A stretch of 64,000 bases of DNA, from the NCBI RefSeq assembly GCF_050624435.1, contig NW_027458541.1:1-64000 (forward strand), given 5' to 3'. This document shows positions 11,992-22,835 of the stretch, one piece after another (position 1 is the stretch's first letter; every line of letters begins with the position of its first letter). The notes under the pieces are model-generated. The model was not told the DNA's origin. It did not search any database and worked only from the letters and a program-made list of their open reading frames with translations. A program made the translations under genes and the position numbers. This DNA comes from Tenrec ecaudatus (taxonomy: Eukaryota; Chordata; Mammalia; Afrosoricida; Tenrecidae).

Positions 11992-13418
11992 GGCTCCCCT
12001 AGGCTAAGGCTAGGGCTCCCCTAGCCTTCAGGCTAGGGCACCCCTAGGCTTTAGGGCTCCCCTAGGCTAAGGCTAGGGCTCCCCTAGCCTTCAGGCTAGG
12101 GCACCCCTAGGCTTTAGGCTAGGGCTCCCCTAGGCTAAGGCTAGGGCTCCCCTAGCCTTCAGGCTAGGGCACCCCTAGGCTTTAGGCTCCCCTAGGCTAA
12201 GGCTAGGGCTCCCCTAGCCTTCAGGCTAGGGCACCCCTAGGCTTTAGGCTAGGGCTCCCCTAGGCTAAGGCTAGGGCTCCCCTAGCCTTCAGGCTAGGGC
12301 ACCCCTAGGCTTTAGGCTAGGGCTCCCCTAGGCTAAGGCTAGGGCTCCCCTAGCCTTCAGGCTAGGGCACCCCTAGGCTTAGCTAGGTAGGCTCGGGCCC
12401 CCCTAGGCTAAGGCTAGGGCTCCCCTAGCCTTCAGGCTAGGGCACCCCTAGGCTTTAGGCTAGGGCTCCCCTAGGCTAAGGCTAGGGCTCCCCTAGCCTT
12501 CAGGCTAGGGCACCCCTAGGCTTTAGGCTCCCCTAGGCTAAGGCTAGGGCTCCCCTAGCCTTCAGGCTAGGGCACCCCTAGGCTTTAGGCTAGGGCTCCC
12601 CTAGGCTAAGGCTAGGGCTCCCCTAGCCTTCAGGCTAGGGCACCCCTAGGCTTTAGGCTCCCCTAGGCTAAGGCTAGGGCTCCCCTAGCCTTCAGGCTAG
12701 GGCACCCCTAGGCTTTAGCTCCCCTAGGCTAAGGCTAGGGCTCCCCTAGCCTTCAGGCTAGGGCACCCCTAGGCTTTAGGCTAGCTCCCCTAGGCTAAGG
12801 CTAGGGCTCCCCTAGCCTTCAGGCTAGGGCACCCCTAGGCTTTAGGCTCCCCTAGGCTAAGGCTAGGGCTCCCCTAGCCTTCAGGCTAGGGCACCCCTAG
12901 GCTTTAGGCTAGGGCTCCCCTAGGCTAAGGCTAGGGCTCCCCTAGCCTTCAGGCTAGGGCACCCCTAGGCTTTAGGCTCCCCTAGGCTAAGGCTAGGGCT
13001 CCCCTAGCCTTCAGGCTAGGGCACCCCTAGGCTTTAGGCTCCCCTAGGCTAAGGCTAGGGCTCCCCTAGCCTTCAGGCTAGGGCACCCCTAGGCTTTACG
13101 GCTCCCCTAGGCTAAGGCTAGGGCTCCCCTAGCCTTCAGGCTAGGGCACCCCTAGGCTTTAGGCTCCCCTAGGCTAAGGCTAGGGCTCCCCTAGCCTTCA
13201 GGCTAGGGCACCCCTAGGCTTTAGGCTAGGGCTCCCCTAGGCTAAGGCTAGGGCTCCCCTAGCCTTCAGGCTAGGGCACCCCTAGGCTTTAGGCTCCCCT
13301 AGGCTAAGGCTAGGGCTCCCCTAGCCTTCGGGCTAGGGCACCCCTAGGCTTTAGCCGGCTCCCCTAGGCTAAGGCTAGGGCTCCCCTAGCCTTCAGGCTA
13401 GGGCACCCCTAGGCTTTA
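11992..13418 (+). repeat. Block D: irregular mix of 68- and 62-bp units
   Basis: This is the first appearance of the short S1, in which ggctagggctcccc becomes ggctcccc. The loss is 6 bp and fits slippage between two GGCT copies in GGCTAGGGCT. Short and long units are mixed and many S1 starts are individually odd: ttagggctcc (12052), ttagctcccc (12717), ggctagctcc (12779), ttacggctcc (13096) and ttagccggctcc (13353). A scrambled subunit lies at 12378-12402. The first ttcggg unit appears at about 13328, followed by one return to ttcagg. The block looks like the place where the short unit arose or where two arrays were joined. Confidence 0.88.
12378..12402 (+). other. Scrambled subunit in block D
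   Basis: In place of gctttaggctagggctcc the sequence reads ggcttagctaggtag followed by gctcgggcccccc. This includes a six-C run not seen elsewhere in the window. The flanking units are normal long units. It is a local rearrangement scar. Confidence 0.8.
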
Positions 13419-16400
13419 GGCTCCCCTAGGCTAAGGCTAGGGCTCCCCTAGCCTTCGGGCTAGGGCACCCCTAGGCTTTAGGCTCCCCTAGGCTAAGGCT
13501 AGGGCTCCCCTAGCCTTCGGGCTAGGGCACCCCTAGGCTTTAGGCTCCCCTAGGCTAAGGCTAGGGCTCCCCTAGCCTTCGGGCTAGGGCACCCCTAGGC
13601 TTTAGGCTCCCCTAGGCTAAGGCTAGGGCTCCCCTAGCCTTCGGGCTAGGGCACCCCTAGGCTTTAGGCTCCCCTAGGCTAAGGCTAGGGCTCCCCTAGC
13701 CTTCGGGCTAGGGCACCCCTAGGCTTTAGGCTCCCCTAGGCTAAGGCTAGGGCTCCCCTAGCCTTCGGGCTAGGGCACCCCTAGGCTTTAGGCTCCCCTA
13801 GGCTAAGGCTAGGGCTCCCCTAGCCTTCGGGCTAGGGCACCCCTAGGCTTTAGGCTCCCCTAGGCTAAGGCTAGGGCTCCCCTAGCCTTCGGGCTAGGGC
13901 ACCCCTAGGCTTTAGGCTCCCCTAGGCTAAGGCTAGGGCTCCCCTAGCCTTCGGGCTAGGGCACCCCTAGGCTTTAGGCTCCCCTAGGCTAAGGCTAGGG
14001 CTCCCCTAGCCTTCGGGCTAGGGCACCCCTAGGCTTTAGGCTCCCCTAGGCTAAGGCTAGGGCTCCCCTAGCCTTCGGGCTAGGGCACCCCTAGGCTTTA
14101 GGCTCCCCTAGGCTAAGGCTAGGGCTCCCCTAGCCTTCGGGCTAGGGCACCCCTAGGCTTTAGGCTCCCCTAGGCTAAGGCTAGGGCTCCCCTAGCCTTC
14201 GGGCTAGGGCACCCCTAGGCTTTAGGCTCCCCTAGGCTAAGGCTAGGGCTCCCCTAGCCTTCGGGCTAGGGCACCCCTAGGCTTTAGGCTCCCCTAGGCT
14301 AAGGCTAGGGCTCCCCTAGCCTTCGGGCTAGGGCACCCCTAGGCTTTAGGCTCCCCTAGGCTAAGGCTAGGGCTCCCCTAGCCTTCGGGCTAGGGCACCC
14401 CTAGGCTTTAGGCTCCCCTAGGCTAAGGCTAGGGCTCCCCTAGCCTTCGGGCTAGGGCACCCCTAGGCTTTAGGCTCCCCTAGGCTAAGGCTAGGGCTCC
14501 CCTAGCCTTCGGGCTAGGGCACCCCTAGGCTTTAGGCTCCCCTAGGCTAAGGCTAGGGCTCCCCTAGCCTTCGGGCTAGGGCACCCCTAGGCTTTAGGCT
14601 CCCCTAGGCTAAGGCTAGGGCTCCCCTAGCCTTCGGGCTAGGGCACCCCTAGGCTTTAGGCTCCCCTAGGCTAAGGCTAGGGCTCCCCTAGCCTTCGGGC
14701 TAGGGCACCCCTAGGCTTTAGGCTCCCCTAGGCTAAGGCTAGGGCTCCCCTAGCCTTCGGGCTAGGGCACCCCTAGGCTTTAGGCTCCCCTAGGCTAAGG
14801 CTAGGGCTCCCCTAGCCTTCGGGCTAGGGCACCCCTAGGCTTTAGGCTCCCCTAGGCTAAGGCTAGGGCTCCCCTAGCCTTCGGGCTAGGGCACCCCTAG
14901 GCTTTAGGCTCCCCTAGGCTAAGGCTAGGGCTCCCCTAGCCTTCGGGCTAGGGCACCCCTAGGCTTTAGGCTCCCCTAGGCTAAGGCTAGGGCTCCCCTC
15001 GCCTTCGGGCTAGGGCACCCCTAGGCTTTAGGCTCCCCTAGGCTAAGGCTAGGGCTCCCCTAGCCTTCGGGCTAGGGCACCCCTAGGCTTTAGGCTCCCC
15101 TAGGCTAAGGCTAGGGCTCCCCTAGCCTTCGGGCTAGGGCACCCCTAGGCTTTAGGCTCCCCTAGGCTAAGGCTAGGGCTCCCCTCGCCTTCGGGCTAGG
15201 GCACCCCTAGGCTTTAGGCTCCCCTAGGCTAAGGCTAGGGCTCCCCTCGCCTTCGGGCTAGGGCACCCCTAGGCTTTAGGCTCCCCTAGGCTAAGGCTAG
15301 GGCTCCCCTCGCCTTCGGGCTAGGGCACCCCTAGGCTTTAGGCTCCCCTAGGCTAAGGCTAGGGCTCCCCTCGCCTTCGGGCTAGGGCACCCCTAGGCTT
15401 TAGGCTCCCCTAGGCTAAGGCTAGGGCTCCCCTCGCCTTCGGGCTAGGGCACCCCTAGGCTTTAGGCTCCCCTAGGCTAAGGCTAGGGCTCCCCTCGCCT
15501 TCGGGCTAGGGCACCCCTAGGCTTTAGGCTCCCCTAGGCTAAGGCTAGGGCTCCCCTCGCCTTCGGGCTAGGGCACCCCTAGGCTTTAGGCTCCCCTAGG
15601 CTAAGGCGAGGGCTCCCCTCGCCTTCGGGCTAGGGCACCCCTAGGCTTTAGGCTCCCCTAGGCTAAGGCGAGGGCTCCCCTCGCCTTCGGGCTAGGGCAC
15701 CCCTAGGCTTTAGGCTCCCCTAGGCTAAGGCTAGGGCTCCCCTCGCCTTCGGGCTAGGGCACCCCTAGGCTTTAGGCTCCCCTAGGCTAAGGCTAGGGCT
15801 CCCCTCGCCTTCGGGCTAGGGCACCCCTAGGCTTTAGGCTCCCCTAGGCTAAGGCGAGGGCTCCCCTCGCCTTCGGGCTAGGGCACCCCTAGGCTTTAGG
15901 CTCCCCTAGGCTAAGGCGAGGGCTCCCCTCGCCTTCGGGCTAGGGCACCCCTAGGCTTTAGGCTCCCCTAGGCTAAGGCGAGGGCTCCCCTCGCCTTCGG
16001 GCTAGGGCACCCCTAGGCTTTAGGCTCCCCTAGGCTAAGGCGAGGGCTCCCCTCGCCTTCGGGCTAGGGCACCCCTAGGCTTTAGGCTCCCCTAGGCTAA
16101 GGCGAGGGCTCCCCTCGCCTTCGGGCTAGGGCACCCCTAGGCTTTAGGCTCCCCTAGGCTAAGGCGAGGGCTCCCCTCGCCTTCGGGCTAGGGCACCCCT
16201 AGGCTTTAGGCTCCCCTAGGCTAAGGCGAGGGCTCCCCTCGCCTTCGGGCTAGGGCACCCCTAGGCTTTAGGCTCCCCTAGGCTAAGGCGAGGGCTCCCC
16301 TCGCCTTCGGGCTAGGGCACCCCTAGGCTTTAGGCTCCCCTAGGCTAAGGCGAGGGCTCCCCTCGCCTTCGGGCTAGGGCACCCCTAGGCTTTAGGCTCC

Positions 16401-19307
16401 CCTAGGCTAAGGCGAGGGCTCCCCTCGCCTTCGGGCTAGGGCACCCCTAGGCTTTAGGCTCCCCTAGGCTAAGGCGAGGGCTCCCCTCGCCTTCGGGCTA
16501 GGGCACCCCTAGGCTTTAGGCTCCCCTAGGCTAAGGCGAGGGCTCCCCTCGCCTTCGGGCTAGGGCACCCCTAGGCTTTAGGCTCCCCTAGGCTAAGGCG
16601 AGGGCTCCCCTCGCCTTCGGGCTAGGGCACCCCTAGGCTTTAGGCTCCCCTAGGCTAAGGCGAGGGCTCCCCTCGCCTTCGGGCTAGGGCACCCCTAGGC
16701 TTTAGGCTCCCCTAGGCTAAGGCGAGGGCTCCCCTCGCCTTCGGGCTAGGGCACCCCTAGGCTTTAGGCTCCCCTAGGCTAAGGCGAGGGCTCCCCTCGC
16801 CTTCGGGCTAGGGCACCCCTAGGCTTTAGGCTCCCCTAGGCTAAGGCGAGGGCTCCCCTCGCCTTCGGGCTAGGGCACCCCTAGGCTTTAGGCTCCCCTA
16901 GGCTAAGGCGAGGGCTCCCCTCGCCTTCGGGCTAGGGCACCCCTAGGCTTTAGGCTCCCCTAGGCTAAGGCGAGGGCTCCCCTCGCCTTCGGGCTAGGGC
17001 ACCCCTAGGCTTTAGGCTCCCCTAGGCTAAGGCGAGGGCTCCCCTCGCCTTCGGGCTAGGGCACCCCTAGGCTTTAGGCTCCCCTAGGCTAAGGCGAGGG
17101 CTCCCCTCGCCTTCGGGCTAGGGCACCCCTAGGCTTTAGGCTCCCCTAGGCTAAGGCGAGGGCTCCCCTCGCCTTCGGGCTAGGGCACCCCTAGGCTTTA
17201 GGCTCCCCTAGGCTAAGGCGAGGGCTCCCCTCGCCTTCGGGCTAGGGCACCCCTAGGCTTTAGGCTCCCCTAGGCTAAGGCGAGGGCTCCCCTCGCCTTC
17301 GGGCTAGGGCACCCCTAGGCTTTAGGCTCCCCTAGGCTAAGGCGAGGGCTCCCCTCGCCTTCGGCTAGGGCACCCCTAGGCTTTAGGCTCCCCTAGGCTA
17401 AGGCGAGGGCTCCCCTCGCCTTCGGGCTAGGGCACCCCTAGGCTTTAGGCTCCCCTAGGCTAAGGCGAGGGCTCCCCTCGCCTTCGGGCTAGGGCACCCC
17501 TAGGCTTTAGGCTCCCCTAGGCTAAGGCGAGGGCTCCCCTCGCCTTCGGGCTAGGGCACCCCTAGGCTTTAGGCTCCCCTAGGCTAAGGCGAGGGCTCCC
17601 CTCGCCTTCGGGCTAGGGCACCCCTAGGCTTTAGGCTCCCCTAGGCTAAGGCGAGGGCTCCCCTCGCCTTCGGGCTAGGGCACCCCTAGGCTTTAGGCTC
17701 CCCTAGGCTAAGGCGAGGGCTCCCCTCGCCTTCGGGCTAGGGCACCCCTAGGCTTTAGGCTCCCCTAGGCTAAGGCGAGGGCTCCCCTAGCCTTCGGGCT
17801 AGGGCACCCCTAGGCTTTAGGCTCCCCTAGGCTAAGGCGAGGGCTCCCCTAGCCTTCGGGCTAGGGCACCCCTAGGCTTTAGGCTCCCCTAGGCTAAGGC
17901 GAGGGCTCCCCTAGCCTTCGGGCTAGGGCACCCCTAGGCTTTAGGCTCCCCTAGGCTAAGGCGAGGGCTCCCCTAGCCTTCGGGCTAGGGCACCCCTAGG
18001 CTTTAGGCTCCCCTAGGCTAAGGCGAGGGCTCCCCTAGCCTTCGGGCTAGGGCACCCCTAGGCTTTAGGCTCCCCTAGGCTAAGGCGAGGGCTCCCCTAG
18101 CCTTCGGGCTAGGGCACCCCTAGGCTTTAGGCTCCCCTAGGCTAAGGCGAGGGCTCCCCTAGCCTTCGGGCTAGGGCACCCCTAGGCTTTAGGCTCCCCT
18201 AGGCTAAGGCGAGGGCTCCCCTAGCCTTCGGGCTAGGGCACCCCTAGGCTTTAGGCTCCCCTAGGCTAAGGCGAGGGCTCCCCTAGCCTTCGGGCTAGGG
18301 CACCCCTAGGCTTTAGGCTCCCCTAGGCTAAGGCGAGGGCTCCCCTAGCCTTCGGGCTAGGGCACCCCTAGGCTTTAGGCTCCCCTAGGCTAAGGCGAGG
18401 GCTCCCCTAGCCTTCGGGCTAGGGCACCCCTAGGCTTTAGGCTCCCCTAGGCTAAGGCGAGGGCTCCCCTAGCCTTCGGGCTAGGGCACCCCTAGGCTTT
18501 AGGCTCCCCTAGGCTAAGGCGAGGGCTCCCCTAGCCTTCGGGCTAGGGCACCCCTAGGCTTTAGGCTCCCCTAGGCTAAGGCGAGGGCTCCCCTAGCCTT
18601 CGGGCTAGGGCACCCCTAGGCTTTAGGCTCCCCTAGGCTAAGGCGAGGGCTCCCCTAGCCTTCGGGCTAGGGCACCCCTAGGCTTTAGGCTCCCCTAGGC
18701 TAAGGCGAGGGCTCCCCTAGCCTTCGGGCTAGGGCACCCCTAGGCTTTAGGCTCCCCTAGGCTAAGGCGAGGGCTCCCCTAGCCTTCGGGCTAGGGCACC
18801 CCTAGGCTTTAGGCTCCCCTAGGCTAAGGCGAGGGCTCCCCTAGCCTTCGGGCTAGGGCACCCCTAGGCTTTAGGCTCCCCTAGGCTAAGGCGAGGGCTC
18901 CCCTAGCCTTCGGGCTAGGGCACCCCTAGGCTTTAGGCTCCCCTAGGCTAAGGCGAGGGCTCCCCTAGCCTTCGGGCTAGGGCACCCCTAGGCTTTAGGC
19001 TCCCCTAGGCTAAGGCGAGGGCTCCCCTAGCCTTCGGGCTAGGGCACCCCTAGGCTTTAGGCTCCCCTAGGCTAAGGCGAGGGCTCCCCTAGCCTTCGGG
19101 CTAGGGCACCCCTAGGCTTTAGGCTCCCCTAGGCTAAGGCGAGGGCTCCCCTAGCCTTCGGGCTAGGGCACCCCTAGGCTTTAGGCTCCCCTAGGCTAAG
19201 GCGAGGGCTCCCCTAGCCTTCGGGCTAGGGCACCCCTAGGCTTTAGGCTCCCCTAGGCTAAGGCGAGGGCTCCCCTAGCCTTCGGGCTAGGGCACCCCTA
19301 GGCTTTA
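13419..19307 (+). repeat. Block E: 95 short 62-bp units with ttcggg
   Basis: Ninety-five copies of the 62-bp unit; 5,889 bases equals 95 x 62 minus a 1-bp deletion at about 17363. The first unit still reads ttcagg; from 13441 all have ttcggg between S2 and S3. Inside the block the S2 arms change in steps. Right-arm CTAG becomes CTCG in one unit at 14999, then in 42 consecutive units (15185-17726). Left-arm CTAG becomes CGAG at 15607 and 15669, reverts for two units, then is constant from 15855. From 17776 the right arm is CTAG again while the left stays CGAG (25 units). CpG count per unit goes from 1 to 3 to 2. Confidence 0.95.
15855..17730 (+). repeat. Sub-block of E with doubly changed hairpin arms
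   Basis: Thirty-one consecutive units (plus two at 15607 and 15669) carry both changes. The S2 inverted repeat becomes AAGGCGAGGG / CCCTCGCCTT around CTC, for example at 16099-16121. Each single change mismatches the arms and together they restore ten perfect pairs. This is also the most CpG-rich part of the array, with three CpGs per 62 bp. Confidence 0.93.
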
Positions 19308-19363
19308 GGCTCCCCTAGGCTAAGGCGCCCCTAGCCTTCCGGCTAGGGCACCCCTAGGCTTTA
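19308..19363 (+). other. Junction unit between blocks E and F
   Basis: A 56-bp unit: short S1 (19308-19323), an S2 that has lost six bases (ggcgcccctagccttcc in place of ggcgagggctcccc and tail), then a normal S3. Three markers change here at once: unit length 62 to 68, linker ttcggg to ttccgg, and short S1 to long S1. The CGAG marker is shared by both sides. This fits a single recombination breakpoint joining two related arrays, with a small deletion at the join. Confidence 0.88.
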
Positions 19364-22300
19364 GGCTAGGGCTCCCCTAGGCTAAGGCGAGGGCTCCCCT
19401 AGCCTTCCGGCTAGGGCACCCCTAGGCTTTAGGCTAGGGCTCCCCTAGGCTAAGGCGAGGGCTCCCCTAGCCTTCCGGCTAGGGCACCCCTAGGCTTTAG
19501 GCTAGGGCTCCCCTAGGCTAAGGCGAGGGCTCCCCTAGCCTTCCGGCTAGGGCACCCCTAGGCTTTAGGCTAGGGCTCCCCTAGGCTAAGGCGAGGGCTC
19601 CCCTAGCCTTCCGGCTAGGGCACCCCTAGGCTTTAGGCTAGGGCTCCCCTAGGCTAAGGCGAGGGCTCCCCTAGCCTTCCGGCTAGGGCACCCCTAGGCT
19701 TTAGGCTAGGGCTCCCCTAGGCTAAGGCGAGGGCTCCCCTAGCCTTCCGGCTAGGGCACCCCTAGGCTTTAGGCTAGGGCTCCCCTAGGCTAAGGCGAGG
19801 GCTCCCCTAGCCTTCCGGCTAGGGCACCCCTAGGCTTTAGGCTAGGGCTCCCCTAGGCTAAGGCGAGGGCTCCCCTAGCCTTCCGGCTAGGGCACCCCTA
19901 GGCTTTAGGCTAGGGCTCCCCTAGGCTAAGGCGAGGGCTCCCCTAGCCTTCCGGCTAGGGCACCCCTAGGCTTTAGGCTAGGGCTCCCCTAGGCTAAGGC
20001 GAGGGCTCCCCTAGCCTTCCGGCTAGGGCACCCCTAGGCTTTAGGCTAGGGCTCCCCTAGGCTAAGGCGAGGGCTCCCCTAGCCTTCCGGCTAGGGCACC
20101 CCTAGGCTTTAGGCTAGGGCTCCCCTAGGCTAAGGCGAGGGCTCCCCTAGCCTTCCGGCTAGGGCACCCCTAGGCTTTAGGCTAGGGCTCCCCTAGGCTA
20201 AGGCGAGGGCTCCCCTAGCCTTCCGGCTAGGGCACCCCTAGGCTTTAGGCTAGGGCTCCCCTAGGCTAAGGCGAGGGCTCCCCTAGCCTTCCGGCTAGGG
20301 CACCCCTAGGCTTTAGGCTAGGGCTCCCCTAGGCTAAGGCGAGGGCTCCCCTAGCCTTCCGGCTAGGGCACCCCTAGGCTTTAGGCTAGGGCTCCCCTAG
20401 GCTAAGGCGAGGGCTCCCCTAGCCTTCCGGCTAGGGCACCCCTAGGCTTTAGGCTAGGGCTCCCCTAGGCTAAGGCGAGGGCTCCCCTAGCCTTCCGGCT
20501 AGGGCACCCCTAGGCTTTAGGCTAGGGCTCCCCTAGGCTAAGGCGAGGGCTCCCCTAGCCTTCCGGCTAGGGCACCCCTAGGCTTTAGGCTAGGGCTCCC
20601 CTAGGCTAAGGCGAGGGCTCCCCTAGCCTTCCGGCTAGGGCACCCCTAGGCTTTAGGCTAGGGCTCCCCTAGGCTAAGGCGAGGGCTCCCCTAGCCTTCC
20701 GGCTAGGGCACCCCTAGGCTTTAGGCTAGGGCTCCCCTAGGCTAAGGCGAGGGCTCCCCTAGCCTTCCGGCTAGGGCACCCCTAGGCTTTAGGCTAGGGC
20801 TCCCCTAGGCTAAGGCGAGGGCTCCCCTAGCCTTCCGGCTAGGGCACCCCTAGGCTTTAGGCTAGGGCTCCCCTAGGCTAAGGCGAGGGCTCCCCTAGCC
20901 TTCCGGCTAGGGCACCCCTAGGCTTTAGGCTAGGGCTCCCCTAGGCTAAGGCGAGGGCTCCCCTAGCCTTCCGGCTAGGGCACCCCTAGGCTTTAGGCTA
21001 GGGCTCCCCTAGGCTAAGGCGAGGGCTCCCCTAGCCTTCCGGCTAGGGCACCCCTAGGCTTTAGGCTAGGGCTCCCCTAGGCTAAGGCGAGGGCTCCCCT
21101 AGCCTTCCGGCTAGGGCACCCCTAGGCTTTAGGCTAGGGCTCCCCTAGGCTAAGGCGAGGGCTCCCCTAGCCTTCCGGCTAGGGCACCCCTAGGCTTTAG
21201 GCTAGGGCTCCCCTAGGCTAAGGCGAGGGCTCCCCTAGCCTTCCGGCTAGGGCACCCCTAGGCTTTAGGCTAGGGCTCCCCTAGGCTAAGGCGAGGGCTC
21301 CCCTAGCCTTCCGGCTAGGGCACCCCTAGGCTTTAGGCTAGGGCTCCCCTAGGCTAAGGCGAGGGCTCCCCTAGCCTTCCGGCTAGGGCACCCCTAGGCT
21401 TTAGGCTAGGGCTCCCCTAGGCTAAGGCGAGGGCTCCCCTAGCCTTCCGGCTAGGGCACCCCTAGGCTTTAGGCTAGGGCTCCCCTAGGCTAAGGCGAGG
21501 GCTCCCCTAGCCTTCCGGCTAGGGCACCCCTAGGCTTTAGGCTAGGGCTCCCCTAGGCTAAGGCGAGGGCTCCCCTAGCCTTCCGGCTAGGGCACCCCTA
21601 GGCTTTAGGCTAGGGCTCCCCTAGGCTAAGGCTAGGGCTCCCCTAGCCTTCCGGCTAGGGCACCCCTAGGCTTTAGGCTAGGGCTCCCCTAGGCTAAGGC
21701 TAGGGCTCCCCTAGCCTTCCGGCTAGGGCACCCCTAGGCTTTAGGCTAGGGCTCCCCTAGGCTAAGGCTAGGGCTCCCCTAGCCTTCCGGCTAGGGCACC
21801 CCTAGGCTTTAGGCTAGGGCTCCCCTAGGCTAAGGCTAGGGCTCCCCTAGCCTTCCGGCTAGGGCACCCCTAGGCTTTAGGCTAGGGCTCCCCTAGGCTA
21901 AGGCTAGGGCTCCCCTAGCCTTCCGGCTAGGGCACCCCTAGGCTTTAGGCTAGGGCTCCCCTAGGCTAAGGCTAGGGCTCCCCTAGCCTTCCGGCTAGGG
22001 CACCCCTAGGCTTTAGGCTAGGGCTCCCCTAGGCTAAGGCTAGGGCTCCCCTAGCCTTCCGGCTAGGGCACCCCTAGGCTTTAGGCTAGGGCTCCCCTAG
22101 GCTAAGGCTAGGGCTCCCCTAGCCTTCCGGCTAGGGCACCCCTAGGCTTTAGGCTAGGGCTCCCCTAGGCTAAGGCTAGGGCTCCCCTAGCCTTCCGGCT
22201 AGGGCACCCCTAGGCTTTAGGCTAGGGCTCCCCTAGGCTAAGGCTAGGGCTCCCCTAGCCTTCCGGCTAGGGCACCCCTAGGCTTTAGGCTAGGGCTCCC

Positions 22301-22627
22301 CTAGGCTAAGGCTAGGGCTCCCCTAGCCTTCCGGCTAGGGCACCCCTAGGCTTTAGGCTAGGGCTCCCCTAGGCTAAGGCTAGGGCTCCCCTAGCCTTCC
22401 GGCTAGGGCACCCCTAGGCTTTAGGCTAGGGCTCCCCTAGGCTAAGGCTAGGGCTCCCCTAGCCTTCCGGCTAGGGCACCCCTAGGCTTTAGGCTAGGGC
22501 TCCCCTAGGCTAAGGCTAGGGCTCCCCTAGCCTTCCGGCTAGGGCACCCCTAGGCTTTAGGCTAGGGCTCCCCTAGGCTAAGGCTAGGGCTCCCCTAGCC
22601 TTCCGGCTAGGGCACCCCTAGGCTTTA
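19364..22627 (+). repeat. Block F1: 48 long 68-bp units with ttccgg
   Basis: 3,264 bases, exactly 48 x 68, with no indel. The linker between S2 and S3 is ttccgg. The first 33 units (marker positions 19388-21564) keep CGAG in the S2 left arm; the last 15 have CTAG. S1 is the full 22-bp form. Confidence 0.95.
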
Positions 22628-22835
22628 GGCTCCCCTAGGCTAAGGCTAGGGCTCCCATAGCCTTCCGGCTAGGGCACCCCTAGGCTTTAGGCTCCCCTAG
22701 GCTAAGGCTAGGGCTCCCCTAGGCTAAGGCTAGGGCTCCCCTAGCCTTCCGGCTAGGGCACCCCTAGGCTTTAGGCTCCCCTAGGCTAAGGCTAGGGCTC
22801 CCCTAGCCTTCCGGCTAGGGCACCCCTAGGCTTTA
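22628..22835 (+). repeat. Perturbed patch: short units with an extra S1 subunit
   Basis: Three irregular units interrupt block F: a 62-bp unit with cccatag in place of cccctag (about 22656), an 84-bp unit with an additional 22-bp gctaa subunit inserted (22690-22773), and another 62-bp unit. The flanks are regular 68-bp units on both sides. Confidence 0.9.

Noticed and set aside
13441..19307. CENP-B box (TTCG....A..CGGG) in ttcggg units
   Set aside because: TTCG and the A four bases later are present, but the following CGGG half is GCAC, with no matching base.
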